A stretch of DNA of 64,000 nt, taken from Riptortus pedestris. Its lineage: Eukaryota > Arthropoda > Insecta > Hemiptera > Alydidae. Of the stretch, positions 12,401 to 26,054 are shown in pieces (within the stretch, counting starts at the first letter, position 1; the number at the start of each line of letters is the position of its first letter). Under the pieces are notes generated by a model. It was not told where the DNA came from, searched no databases, and was given only the letters and a program-made list of their open reading frames with translations. A program made the translations under genes and the position numbers. Location: contig CM032233.1 in the NCBI GenBank assembly GCA_019009955.1, positions 69,782,501 to 69,846,500 on the forward strand, read 5' to 3'.

Positions 12401-15400
12401 ATAAGAGGCTTTTTTCCTCTTCTGATATACATGAGTTGGAGCTAAAACAAAAGAAAGAATCATTTTCATGATGGGCTTCCAAAATCCTAGATTCTGGATC
12501 AGTAGATCATTGAACGAATAAAGTCTGTCATGCAGGATACACTATGGATCTGACACCATCTATATTTTTCCTATACTAAGAAGCATATGTAAACAAGACT
12601 TGAAATTTAAGCTGGAAATAAGATATTTAGTGTCTCATGGTTCAAAGTGAAACCATGTTTCGAAGTAAAATGGGGTGGAATTTATTATTTACTATACACT
12701 AAGTCCACTTAAGTGGACTATACCTTATTAATGTAGGTAGGATGAAAAAATGTAGGCTACGCTTCCACTATAATAATTTAATAACACGGCAAAGCACTTT
12801 CGATTCTCTGCATCATCGTCAGTGCCCTGTTGACACACACAATAATAGTTACAATTTTCTATAAAGTATGTTTGGCACATATAACAAAAAACTTATTTTT
12901 CTTAGGACTAAAAACATATAAAATCTAACGTGGAACTAAATAACATATAAAACATTTCATACATCAACAGTTATTTTTAAATTAAGTTGGTACATGTAGG
13001 AAGTTAAAGCTAACTGAAAGAAACCCTATATGAACAAAGACGTTTTACAAAACAAAGAGAAAGGGAGACAAAGGGGACTTACCGAAGGTTTTCGATGTTG
13101 ACCTGTCGGCTCTTGGAGCTAGACTGGCTTTTCATTCCAGCTAGTTGAGGTAAAGAGGCTATTGGTACAAATTTTAGAGGGCAACATCCTCTTTAATATT
13201 AATGTTTTTCTTTGCCGATAGAAGGTCCAATCTAATCTCTAGTCCCTCAACCCTGTCCATTTTCCTTCCCTTAGGTAGGTGCAAAACTTCCAATTATAGA
13301 GAGTCCTGGTCATGATTTTCGGCCATTAGGTGTTTTTTCATTTCACTTATTTTTGTGGTGAAATGTTCTTTAACCCTTGTTTTTATCTTCACCACAAAAA
13401 CAAGTGAAATGAAAAAACACCTAAAAATAACTGTTGATGTATGAAATGTTTTATATGTTATTGAGTTCCACGTTAGATTTTATATGTTTTTAGTCCTAAG
13501 AAAAATAAGTTTTTTGTTATATGTGCCAAACATATTTTATAGAAAATTGTAACTATTATTGTGTGTGTCAACAGGGCACTGACGATGATGCACAGCATCG
13601 AAAGCGCTTTGCCGTGTTATTAAATTATTATAGTGGAAGCGTAGCCTACATTTTTTCATCCTACCTACATTAGAAGTCACTTCCACCTGCCAGAATACCA
13701 ACTCAGAATATACCTTATTAAATAAAACAAGTATCTAAATGTTCATTTATATATCACACCATAAAATAAAAATTACCCATACTAACCAAACAGTGCATCC
13801 AAGCATATAACTTCTAGCTATTTAAACTATTAATGTTAAATAACAATATAAGACATTCAGATCTTTATATTATTATTTTGAAAGAAAACCTTTAATGCTA
13901 TTCTAAACAATCAGTGACAGATACATCTGCTAGTTATGGGTGTGCATTGCCTGGGCTAATAATAGGTTGGGGTGTTTTATAATTCTTGAAACTCAATTGA
14001 TTAGAATATATTATATTACACAAACATGCACGCACACTCACACACAGACACAAATATACCAAAGAATTGGTAGAAGAATTAAGTGATTCCGTATACCCTA
14101 CTGGTCTTTGGTATGTGATGCCACACACCTAAAGATCACTACTTCATTAGTCAAGGTGCTACTAAATTTCCTCACAATGTTTAATGAGCTCAAGAGAAAC
14201 TCAACCTCAAAGCTTAGTGTAACCACATAGCCAAATAAAGTTTAGTGTGCAATCACTAGTCTTAAATCCAGTCTTTTTTGAATGAGGGAATATAGTGTGT
14301 TGTCCACTACAACATCACCAACTAACGCCATATTCAAGTATATATATATAGAAATATTACCTCATTCTCTCTATTACCGATGGAGGAACTGGTTCTTGAG
14401 AATTGATAGACAAGCTTGCTAAATTTCTGGAAACCTAAAATTAAACAGTAATTATTTTTTAAAAAAAAAAAGGAAAAAAAGAAAGAAAAATACAAATTGA
14501 CCATAATAATTTCAAATAAAAATAATATTTGAGCTACTCAAAGTAAGTAGGAAGAAAAAAATGACTGAATCGTTTAGGAAAAACGTCTTGATTTAGGAAA
14601 AACAAATTACAAGAATTTTATTGTTTTTAATCAGATTGTATAATGGGGATGAGCTAGGTATTTGAAGGGGGAAGTAGTTAAAATTAATTAATTCTTTTTT
14701 GGTCATTAATTGAGAATTCTTATAGTGTTTTTAATGATGTATTGAAATATCATGCAACTACAATAATTTTTACCTTTAAGGTTTAATAAATTGCTTAGTT
14801 ATAATTTATAAAAGTCCGTCACACAGGGGCTGCGTAAACTAAGCAGATTTCCCACTTGAAGTGTCACAATAGAGAAATCTGCCTACTAATAACAGTAGTA
14901 GTAACGAATCTCTAAACCAATTTACGAGGGACGAACAGTTACGGAAACAGCCTAACTAGCTTTCGGCGGAAAGTCCTGAATATAGCCGACCACACACACA
15001 ATACAAATGCAAATATCTCGGTTAATATTCAAGATACAGAATAAATGTATAGAGCAATATTTGTAGTAAATTTAATTTGCAATAAGATTGATTCTATACA
15101 TTTTTTTCGATCCGACGCATAATAATGGAGATATTTCGATTTTTCAAAACCCCCCTCTAAACTCCCCTACCACTGGTCCGATTTCAGCCATTAACAAACT
15201 TGATCTTTCTTTTAACATAAAATGATTAAATATCGAATTAGGTAACGATCAAACAAAAATTTCGACCGATGGAGCGTTAACAGACAAATATATATATAAT
15301 TTTGAACGGAACTCATTTTCGTCATCTCCTGAGTAGGATCGATGGAAATTTGAAGAATTTTTTCGAAAATCGCGTCATGAGTACGACCTCAATAGCTGAT

Positions 15401-18189
15401 TTCCCTTAAGGGAAATTTGCTAATAAAGGAAATGTCCTTTAATAAATAGATCTTGGCCACCATACATCTAGGGCATATATGAAATAAAATGTATAAAGAG
15501 TTTTATTATTTGCTAATAAGTAAAAAAAACTGTATTATGACTATTAATTCTTGAAATGAATTCAAGAAGTGTGTGGCTGTGGTGTGGTGTGTGTGTGTGT
15601 GTTTATGCCTGTGTGGTTGCGTGAGAGAGAATAACTACCCAGCTCACCATATTTATAGTATAAATAACAACAGATATTAAAAATATTTACCCACTGCATT
15701 TCATCTCGTTCCATTATGGTGCTCATCAAACTAAAAATAAAACAGAAAATTAAGTAAAAATTATGATAACCATGTCAAAATATGAAAATCATGTTTCATG
15801 GCCCTCCGTGAAAAATGAAATACAGATGAGTCGTGATAATGTGGAATAGATGGTACTGGACTCTGTCCTGATTAAATGCACATGATATAACTTTTATTTT
15901 CGATTCAGAATAAAATTAGGCAAAAGAAAAAGTTTCATTAAGAAAAGGAAAAACAAAAGATAGATACTTCATAGATTAAATGAATTAGAAATAATAAGTG
16001 AGGTTTGGTTAGCAGAACAAAACATGTTTGTACTTAAAATTGAAATTTATCTATTTCATAGCACTCCAGACTAAATAAGATTTATAATTTAAGAGATACT
16101 AACCCTTCTTGAAAACTTCATCGGTATGAAATAAATAAGTGATATATACCTGTCATGTGGAGTCTCTATAATCTCAGAGAATCCACTACTCGGAAGAGGT
16201 TCTACAGCAGATTCTATATTGGACCAATACTCTGCTATCTGAAAGTCTAAAAATAGGTCCATAGCTTGTGAACTATCTGGATCAAACTCAATCATTAGGG
16301 AATCGTCAGAATCTTCATCTTCCTCTTCTTCTTCTACATCTTCCGTAAAACTGACATCATCGCTTTCAGAAGTTTCAATTCCCAATAATGCAGGAGAAGG
16401 TTGACAGTTGATGAGCCCATACGACGTTATAGTTCTTCTCAAAGCATTCAATTGAGAAAATAGTTCATCAAAAAATTGTATAGGTTGGGGAATTAAATTT
16501 TCCCTTGCCTTTAACGCTTTATACCTTTTCTCCCTGAAATGATTAAAAAAAAAAATAAAATAAATAAAAGTGCAACAAAGTGATTTACATAAGAAAGGAG
16601 TGCCAAAATTTAGGCGACTGCCTTCAACTGGAACTAAGTCTTTTAGAAGCAATAGTGGACGAGTTGAAATTCTAAATAAAGTTTGAAAATTAAAAAGAAC
16701 AATATGAGAACGCCCAAATAAACTGTGATGGTGTTACTTTCATTAAAACTGGATTGGTTAATGGCATTGATAAAATCACCCTCTTTGGCCCTTCTGTTAT
16801 TTGTAAAAGCCCTGACATTATTAACAAAAAACTCAACTTCCATTTTGTAAAAATATTAAAAAATAAAAATAAAATAATAATAAATATTACCAGACTCTAC
16901 AGTCATGCAGTGTAAGCTTGTGAAATAATATAGCGACAGGTCCAACCTGAAAAAAAAGGGATATGAATACACCATTATCTTAATAAAGATAATTCAGCTA
17001 TTTATAAATTAATAAAAATAATAGGCTAATTTATAATTTATATTTTTTTAAATATTAAAGATGCATAAACTAAGCATATTTCCCACCTGCTTTAATAACA
17101 CACTGATAACATCTTTCCACATTCTATTCTTCATTACCCCCCCCCACAATTAGAAGAAGCTTATTTAAAAAGGACTTGAAATTTAAGTTGGACATTTATT
17201 TATACAGTTGCTTGAAGTGAAAATGAAATGAGTTGAAGTGGGAAACTAAAAACTGAAAACAAGAACATAAACATTACTCAGTTAATATTCAAGTTAGAGA
17301 ATAACTCTATGAAACAGCAATTGTAAAATAGTACATATCCAATAAGCTTGATTATATACGATTTTTTATCTGAGTCACAATAATGAAAATATTACAAATC
17401 TTTAATGTTAACCTTTCTCTAAACCCTCTTCTCCTTGTCTGATGAAAATAATATGTCATATTATAGCTTGAAAAAGATTATTCATGATATTTTAGCTTCT
17501 TAGTAGTGAGAGATGTGAGATAAGTAGGAGCTTGGGTTTACTGAAGGTTGAAAATATTTCGATTAATATTAGAGTTAAGAGAAAAAAAATATTTAGAACA
17601 CCAATTTAAAAAAATTAAATTTGGAATGAGATTGGAAATATAATTTTTTGATCAGACTCAAAATAACGTAATCTTTCAAAAATTGAATTTTTCCTCTCTC
17701 AACCCCCACCTCCCACACCCCTATGATGAAACTTTTTTTAATATGAAATTCTTAAATATGCAGTCAAATTAAATTAACCAGCATTTAGTTAAATATCAAA
17801 CAAAAATTACAACTGCTAGTAGAGCCCAGGCCAAGGACAAGAATTAAAAGCTTTGAACAATTTATTTTAATTATTTTCGCTGAAAATATTGGTAATTTGG
17901 GCTCACAGAATTTCAAATCACATCGTTTTACACAATTTTAAACAAATCTCAGTTTATTCGGTTTTTCATAAAATCATGGATTATTATATTATTTTTAAAT
18001 AATCAGCCTTCTATTGAACTACAAATTCTTGACTTTTAGAAAAACTTTCTTCATTAATTTAAGAGTTAAGACTATGTTTAAGAAGTTGAGGAATAACAAC
18101 TTAATAACATAGACTTAAAGCTATTAAGCAAGAAAGTTTTTAAAAGTGTATTTTTTAGTTCAGTATGAGGCTAGAAAAAAGATTTTAAA

Positions 18190-18245
<56 letters not shown>

Positions 18246-18492
18246 TACATATATATTGTGTGTGTGTGCATTCAATAATCTCCCCAGTGTGGAAGGGTCG
18301 TTTCAACAAATGTAAGAGGGATCGAGCAATTCACAATTAATGGCCCCTGAAGAGGTGGTAGTTAGGCCATTTAACATATAGGTCAATTTTGAATAAAGTT
18401 TGTTGGGGTGGGGGGGAGGGAAGGATTTTTTATGGGTGACCTTGCCACTAAAGTATGAAGAATATATGAGAATATTGGGTCAAGAATAAGAA

Positions 18493-18527
<35 letters not shown>

Positions 18528-20193
18528 TTTGTGTGCATGCACACACATATATCTCCAGTGGAAGTCCACATAATGGGATATTATTTTGCTATAGGAAACC
18601 ATTTCAGGATAACTCATTTCATAAACTGCTCATTGTACTGTACACTAAATCCAAAAGAAGATTATTGTATTGAAACCCAAGGACAGACACAAAAATTTGC
18701 ATTGAACTGCTTGAAGCGGGAATTAACAAATCCAAAAAAGAAATGTCATAAACCTTAGTTTTATTCTCCTTGGATTAAAACCAGATTTGGAAGCAAGGAT
18801 CCTTCGGTAGAAGAAATGTTTAAGTCATCCAATCAAAACAGTCCTTTGAAGCTGTATTAAGTAAAGAGGGAAGGGATTAATTTAAAGCATGATCATAGTA
18901 GACATGGAAACATGCAATGATCGCACAGCTTTAGACAGACTTGGGATCTGCATTATTTTTCTGTATTAAATACAACCATTTAGATCAGTGAGAAAAATGA
19001 TGGCTTTATATCTGTCACAATTATCAGACTGCTAAATACACCTCCAACCCAAAGCTTATCAAAGCTAACACTGTAAGGTATCCGAGCATACAAATTGAAA
19101 AGGAGTTCCAATACACCATTCAGGTCATCTTATGATAATTGATATAAACTGTGTCTTCCCTAACTTCAGCTTTGAGGCCACTCATGCTTCAGCTTCAAAG
19201 TTGGACTAAAATCAAAAAGTAAGATATTGTCATTTATCAATGCACACTTTATGCTACTATAGCTAATCGAGATGGGTTATCTAGTCCTGTAGATAAAACA
19301 TAAGCATAAAAGTATTTCTAAGAGCATATAGTTCAATGCAAAATGCAACATAAGGGAGAAGAAAGTACAACAGAAATTCAAAATAGAGAAAAGTAAGTTT
19401 TACAAAGATGTTGCCCTTAAGAGTAAAAAATTTTTTAAAAACAGGTAAAATGAAACATGAAGAAATACTGGAGCACTCAGGGACAAAAAAACTAAAATGA
19501 ACTGGCAAACCATGAAAAAGTAAAATGCCATAAATTAAAAAAAAAATAAATAAAATTGTAGCCAATTAAAATTTTATTTATAACCAGCTTTCTCTTGGAC
19601 TACAAATTCTACGCTTTTAGAACCTTAAAAATTATAAGTCCCATAAATTTAAAAAAAAAAGTGAAATTAGTCTGGAAAATTGGATAAAGTTCTTTGGAAA
19701 CCTCTCCCCAACAAAGTATCAGACTGCAATATAGGAAATTTATTGGAAAGAGAACTAATCAAAGAAAAAAAAAATCAAAATCATAATATAAAAATAATAA
19801 ACTGAATTGCGTCACATATGAAATACTGAACAATTGACCTGGACCATGGATTTAGTACCTCTCAAAAATTTTCAACAAGATCTTGGAAACTGAAATATGC
19901 CGAGGAAGCAATCATGACACTGATTTATAAAAATAGCAAAAAACAGTGACACAACAACTACTGAGGCATCACACTTACTAATAAATGCTCAATCCTTTTT
20001 AGCAGATTTCCTTAAGGGAAATTAGTTACTGTGTTTACACTCATGACACAATTTTTGAAAAAGTTCTTTGAATGTTCATTCGTCCTAACTAGGAGTTGAT
20101 GAAAATGAGGTTCTTCCAAATTTATATATATAAATTTTAATTTTTGCCCTCTAACCGCCCCCTCCTCTCACGATTTCACCCGTTAATGAGCTT

Positions 20194-20251
<58 letters not shown>

Positions 20252-21558
20252 TAGCTCAGATACCCGGCTTCACCCGGGAATTCATTTGAGGCTGAATGGT
20301 GATGGTATTTTTTTGGCAAGGCTTTACTTTGCACAATATTTTGACATTTCCCCGTCCCAGCGTTTAGGGTCTAAACCCGTCGTTGCTGTGGATTTGTTAA
20401 TGATAAAATTAATTTTTATGTAAGACTTCACTGTCCTCCATATTGTCATATTTCCCGTCTACCGTGCATTATGCATAGATTTGAATTATTATGGACAAAA
20501 TATTAACATAGATTTGAATTCATTTTTCCAAGTGAGGTACCTGGTAGTTCAAATTGGAAAGAATTGTTGAGCATATCATTATTTCTACTCAAATTACTTG
20601 CTTCATACATTGTACCCTAAAATGTATAAAACAAAAGTTACTCTAAATAACAAAGTAAACAACTTTTGTTATGTGCACGTTTGTCGAAAAACAAATAGAC
20701 AATGAAATATCGCGAATTTTTATTTCAGGCCTCCCCTATAACCCCCACTCCAGTTCGAACTTAAAAATTGTAATATAGCTTGTAAATGCTAATTGACATA
20801 CCGAGTTTTGTTAAGTTTAGTTCAATTGTTAGTGCCCAATAAAATTGTTGGCTCCCACTAAAGTTTTAGTGTATATCTCCTTTATACTATGTTATAAGGC
20901 AAAAGTGAATATCACAAAAGTTACTTCAAATAAAAAAATAAACTAAGTTTGTCATGTGTATATTTGCAGAAAAACGAATAGAAAACGAAATACCGCTATT
21001 TTTAATTTCAGGCCTCCCACTCCTGCCCGTCCCTAGAAATGTTGGTATGGTTTATTATAATGAAGGTGTTAGTGCTAATACACATACCGAGTTTTATTTA
21101 GTTTGGATGAGTCTTTTGTGCCAAATAAAATTGTTCACTTCCGCTATAGGTTTTAGCGTATATCTCATTTATAATTCGGTATACATAAAAAGTGTATATA
21201 ACAAAAGTTATTCTAAATAATAAAATAAACAACTTTTGTTATGTTCATATTTGCCAAAAAACCAATAGGAAACGAAATATCACTATTTTTAATTTCAGGC
21301 CTCCCTTATAACCCCCACTCCTGTTCGTCTCAGAGAATATTAACATAGCCTAAAGTCTAAGTTGGGTTAGTAGTAATATACATACCAAGTTTCGTAAAAT
21401 TCGGTTCAGCTGTTTATGCGTGAAAAGGTAACAAACAAACAAACAAATAAACAAACACACACGAAAGAAACAAAATGCAGTTATGGTGTCTACGACATGT
21501 GAAACGAAAAGTTATTGTGAAATTTCAAGAGAAAAACCAATGTACAGACAGAGGTTAC

Positions 21559-21591
<33 letters not shown>

Positions 21592-23459
21592 CTAGCTAAG
21601 GTACCCGGCGATGCCCGGAAATCATTCCTGACTGACTAATGATTTTATTTTTATAGCAAGACTTCAATGTGTACAATTGCACTTCCCTCCACGATGTATT
21701 GTTTTTCAAAACAGCCAGTCCTAAAGTGTAAGTTTTAGAGTTAATAGAATAGAAATTTTAGTTTTGAAGAATATATGAAAATGGTTTCCTAATCTATCCT
21801 TCACGACTTTTTGAGACACGGTTTTTGAATAATTCAAACCATAATCATGGGTAGCATTTATTACAATTAAATATCATCTATAATGAACATATTTCCTGCC
21901 AAAAATCAATCCAAGCACATATAGTTTTATACATAAGATTATATTCGTATTAGTAAGCCTCAGTGGAAATTACTTCCCGTCATGCCAGCATTCCAGAGGA
22001 AATAAGTAAACTCAATTAACTCCCGTCAATTTCCGCTCTCGCAGGAGCGTTATCATCATTGTTTTCCTTAGAATATTGATTCAGAATATTATTTTAATAA
22101 TTTATCTACCTGATGGAACTAAATAATAGATCCCTAAACATAATTTCATTTATGTTCAAGAAGCTAGATGAGGGGAAGAGAGCCCCCCTGCAACCTAGTA
22201 ATACTTTAAACACCCATATCGAGTATATATTAAATACCAGAAATGCTCTTATAGTTTACATTTCTATTGGAAATAAATAACAAAGTTATAGGAAAAATAA
22301 ATAAATAAATGAGGAGGCGACGGAGATTTATTAGCACACTAATCTGAATCATACTTACAACTATCATATAAGACTAAAACAACATCTTTTGTCATAATAT
22401 GCATTTATTAAAAACACTTAAATAAGCGCTAATAAAATTAATGACTCCCGCTATGGTTTTAGCGTATATGCTGTGTTAACTTCATTTACGGCAAAAGTGA
22501 ATACAACAAAAGTTACTTTAAATAACAAAAGTAAACAACATTCGCTATGTGCACGTTTGCCGAAAAAAAATAGAAAATGAAAATTGCGAATTTTTATCTC
22601 AAACCTGTCTTATAACCCCCACACCCATTTGAACCTAAACATTTTAATATAGCTTATAATTATGGAAGAATTAATGCTAATTCACAAACCAAGTTTTGTT
22701 AAATTCGGTTCAATCGTTTGAGCTCAACAAAATTGTTGCCTACCGCTTTAGTTTTTAACGTATATCTCGTTTATACTTTGTTATACAGCAAAAGTGAATA
22801 TAACCAAAGTTACTTTAAATAGCAAAATAAACAACTTTTGTCATGTGCATATTTGCAGAAAAGCAGTAGAAAAAGAAATATCGCTATTTTGAATTTCAGG
22901 CCTCCCTTATAACCCCACTCCTGCCCGTCCCTAGAAATATTGGTATGGCTTATGATAATTAAGGCGTCAGAGATAATACACATACCGAGTTTTATTTAGT
23001 CTGGTTGAGTCTTTGTGCCAAATAAAATTGTTGACTTCCGCAGTAGTTTTTAACGTATAACTCATTTATACTAAGGTATACGACAAAAGTGTATATAACA
23101 AACGTTACTCTAAATAACAAAATAAACAACTTTTGTTATGTTTATATTTGCCGAAAAACCAATAGGAAACGAAATATCGCTATTTTTAATTTCAGGCTTC
23201 CCTTATAACCCCCACTCCTGCTCGTCTCAGAGGATATTAATATAGCCTAAAGTCTAAGTTGGGTTAGTAGTAATATACATACCAAGTTTCATAAAATTCG
23301 GTTCAGCCGTTTATGCGTGAAAAGGTAACAAACAAACAAACAAACACACACGAAAGAAAACGAAGTTATGGTGTCTATGACATGTGAAATGAAAATTTAT
23401 CGTGAAAATTCGCGAAAAAAAATCAATGTACAGACAGAGGTTACAATTTTATATATATA

Positions 23460-23508
<49 letters not shown>

Positions 23509-25993
23509 CATACATACATACAAGGTGTTCCAACTGACGTTGCCCCCTGTACATTTTTAGTTTCTTCTCAATTTTTATTTTTTAAGAATTTCAAATCCAA
23601 AGTTAATGTTGAAATATGATTTCTGGACTTCCTTATTTCAAGTGAGAACCCTAATTTTTAATTTCATATTCTGATTTTAAGTAAACTTTCATGAAGAACA
23701 GTCCCCTTACTTAAAACATGCTTAATAATTATACCAAAATTATTTATTGTATTTTGGACTAACTCAAATACTGTACAAATTTAGAACTCTCTAATTCTAT
23801 AATTTTTCATGTTATATCTTCAGAAAATTATTTCTAGCTGACAGCAAGCCAATTAAAAAATCAAATTTTCAGAGTAACCTTTATATTAATTTACATTTCT
23901 GAGTAATGTTTTAGCAGATTTCCCTCAAGGGAAATCAGCTATTGAGGTCATACTCATGACGTGATTTTCGAAAATTTTCTTCAAATGTCCATTGATCCTA
24001 CCCAGGAAATGATGAAAATGAAGTTCAAAATTATATATATATATCTGCAGTTTCAATTTTTGTTTGATTGTTACCAAACTCGATATTTATGCAAAACGTT
24101 TTATGCAAAAAAAAGATCAAGTTCGTTAATGGCTGAAATCGGACCAGTGGGAGGGGGGGGGTTAGAGGGGGGATTTTGAAAATTCGAAATATCTCCATTT
24201 CCATACGTCAGATCAAAAAATTGTATTGAACTAATCTTATTGCACATTAAATGTACTATAAATATTGTTCTATACATTTATGCTCTATCTTGAATGTTAA
24301 CTGAGATATTTGCATTTTTCAGTTTTCAGCCTTCAGCAAACCCCCACTTCTACTCAAGTTACATAATGAGTTATGTAATAAACCACATTATTCGAAGCTT
24401 AAATACCATTAATTTTTTTCAAGAGACCTTTATTATACGAAATTAATGCAAATTTGTTATTGTGACCCCCCCCCCTTTTTTAAGTTCTTGGACTACTAAA
24501 ATTTGATTTGAATGAGATAACAATTATTCTGTTCCATTATAAATTACAGTACTAGATATAGTGAATAGTTTTCAATCAAATTAATTAATTATATTTAGAT
24601 ATATTACAGTTATTGTTTTTCTTTCCGGGAAGAAGTTGGCAGAACTGTTTGTTTACATTTCAGATGCTTCTCGTCGGGAGGTTTCTTTTTATCGTTTCAT
24701 ATTTATTCACTTAATATTCACAGTGGTGTTGTGTTACCGGTATGTAGATGTATCTATTGTTAAACTTCACGTGGGAAATCTGCTTAGTTTACGCAGCCCC
24801 TACGTGACGGACTTTTTACTTACCTCAGACCTTCCACCAGCAAAATTGTCCCTCTGGTAAATATTATTCATTTTAGGAGATTTAAACGTACTAAAAACAA
24901 CTTTGGATGGGGTTGTTAAGTAAAGTTCTCCATTGAACCAACTTCCCGTACTTTTTGATGGTTTACGTCTCATTCTAAAATTGTTATAGTCTTTTGGGCT
25001 TCCTATAAACCTAATAAAGAAGAAAAATAAAATCAAACCAATAATAAAATAATTATGAATACTATCAATTATCATTATTATTTCAATTATCCTTGTTATT
25101 TAGAATAGTGAAGAGGGATTGATTAGGAACTGATTTGCATTTAATAATTTATTTTTTTATTGCACATATTTGTTCATTAAGGGTTAATTAAAATAAATGA
25201 GGTTGCCATAACTACCAGAAATTTACGGATGCAAAATATATAAAGACTAAGACGGGAATTTACAGTAATTTTTTTTCAATGCTAAAGTTTCATATATAAA
25301 TAAATTCTAGAAAAACAATGCTGAAAGGGATTGAAAATGTTGGGAAGATGTACATAGTTATTTCCGCTATTTATTAACACTGTTCCATTAATATGTTACA
25401 CATTACTGAGTATATAACGTGCTATTATGAATATAAGTTTACACTTTGGACACATAAATATAAATTTTTATTAATGGTCGTGATCTAGTTATTCGGCACA
25501 TCAAATTGTTGTGCTTGGGGACCACTTATGGGGAAAGATATTTTTATTCTTATTTGGTCCTTAATGCAGAATACTATCCATGATTGTGATTTTGTGCTAA
25601 AGGTTATGTTACACATATGTTCGTTTATCTTTTATTAGTTCAGTTAATAAATGTTGCTCGTTGAGATAGCACGTGGTGTTCCTTATTTTACAGATTTATT
25701 ATTGATTATAAGACAATTGATTCCAAAATTATACTAGTTTTACAAATGTAACAGTTAATGCACTCACCCAGAATCTTGTAATATGGACTTAGCAACTCTT
25801 TGATCCAATTCACAAAGGGCTCCAATTAATGCAATTCCCCTTCTCAAATCAATGTATATTTCCCTTTTCCATTTCCTGAAACATTCAAAAAGTTAACACT
25901 CTACGCATGGATAGGTTAAATAAAGGTTGTGAAAATTACTTAACCTAACCATTTGTATAAGAAATTAATGTTAACATTAATTTTTAGGGGTTG

Positions 25994-26054
<61 letters not shown>

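Larger units (their letters stand above)
12732..13708. mobile_element. Penelope-like element with inverted terminal repeats, no ORF
   Basis: About 250-bp inverted ends (12732-12985 and 13425-13672) surround a ~440-bp centre. A 13-bp direct repeat TATACCTTATTAA flanks the element (12719-12731, 13709-13721). The right end carries 36 extra bases, so the ends are asymmetric. The family link is to 27501-29616, which has the same ends and a Penelope-type reverse-transcriptase fragment. Both terminal repeats hold a hammerhead-like motif. Confidence 0.8.

Noticed and set aside
16643..16843. 66-codon minus-strand reading between exons 12 and 13
   Set aside because: It is an intron reading; exons 12 and 13 join directly in phase across it and it has no recognisable motif.
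18146..18758. Readings with Ile-Tyr and Cys-Val or His-Thr repeats
   Set aside because: They are translations of (TA)n and (GT)n microsatellites.
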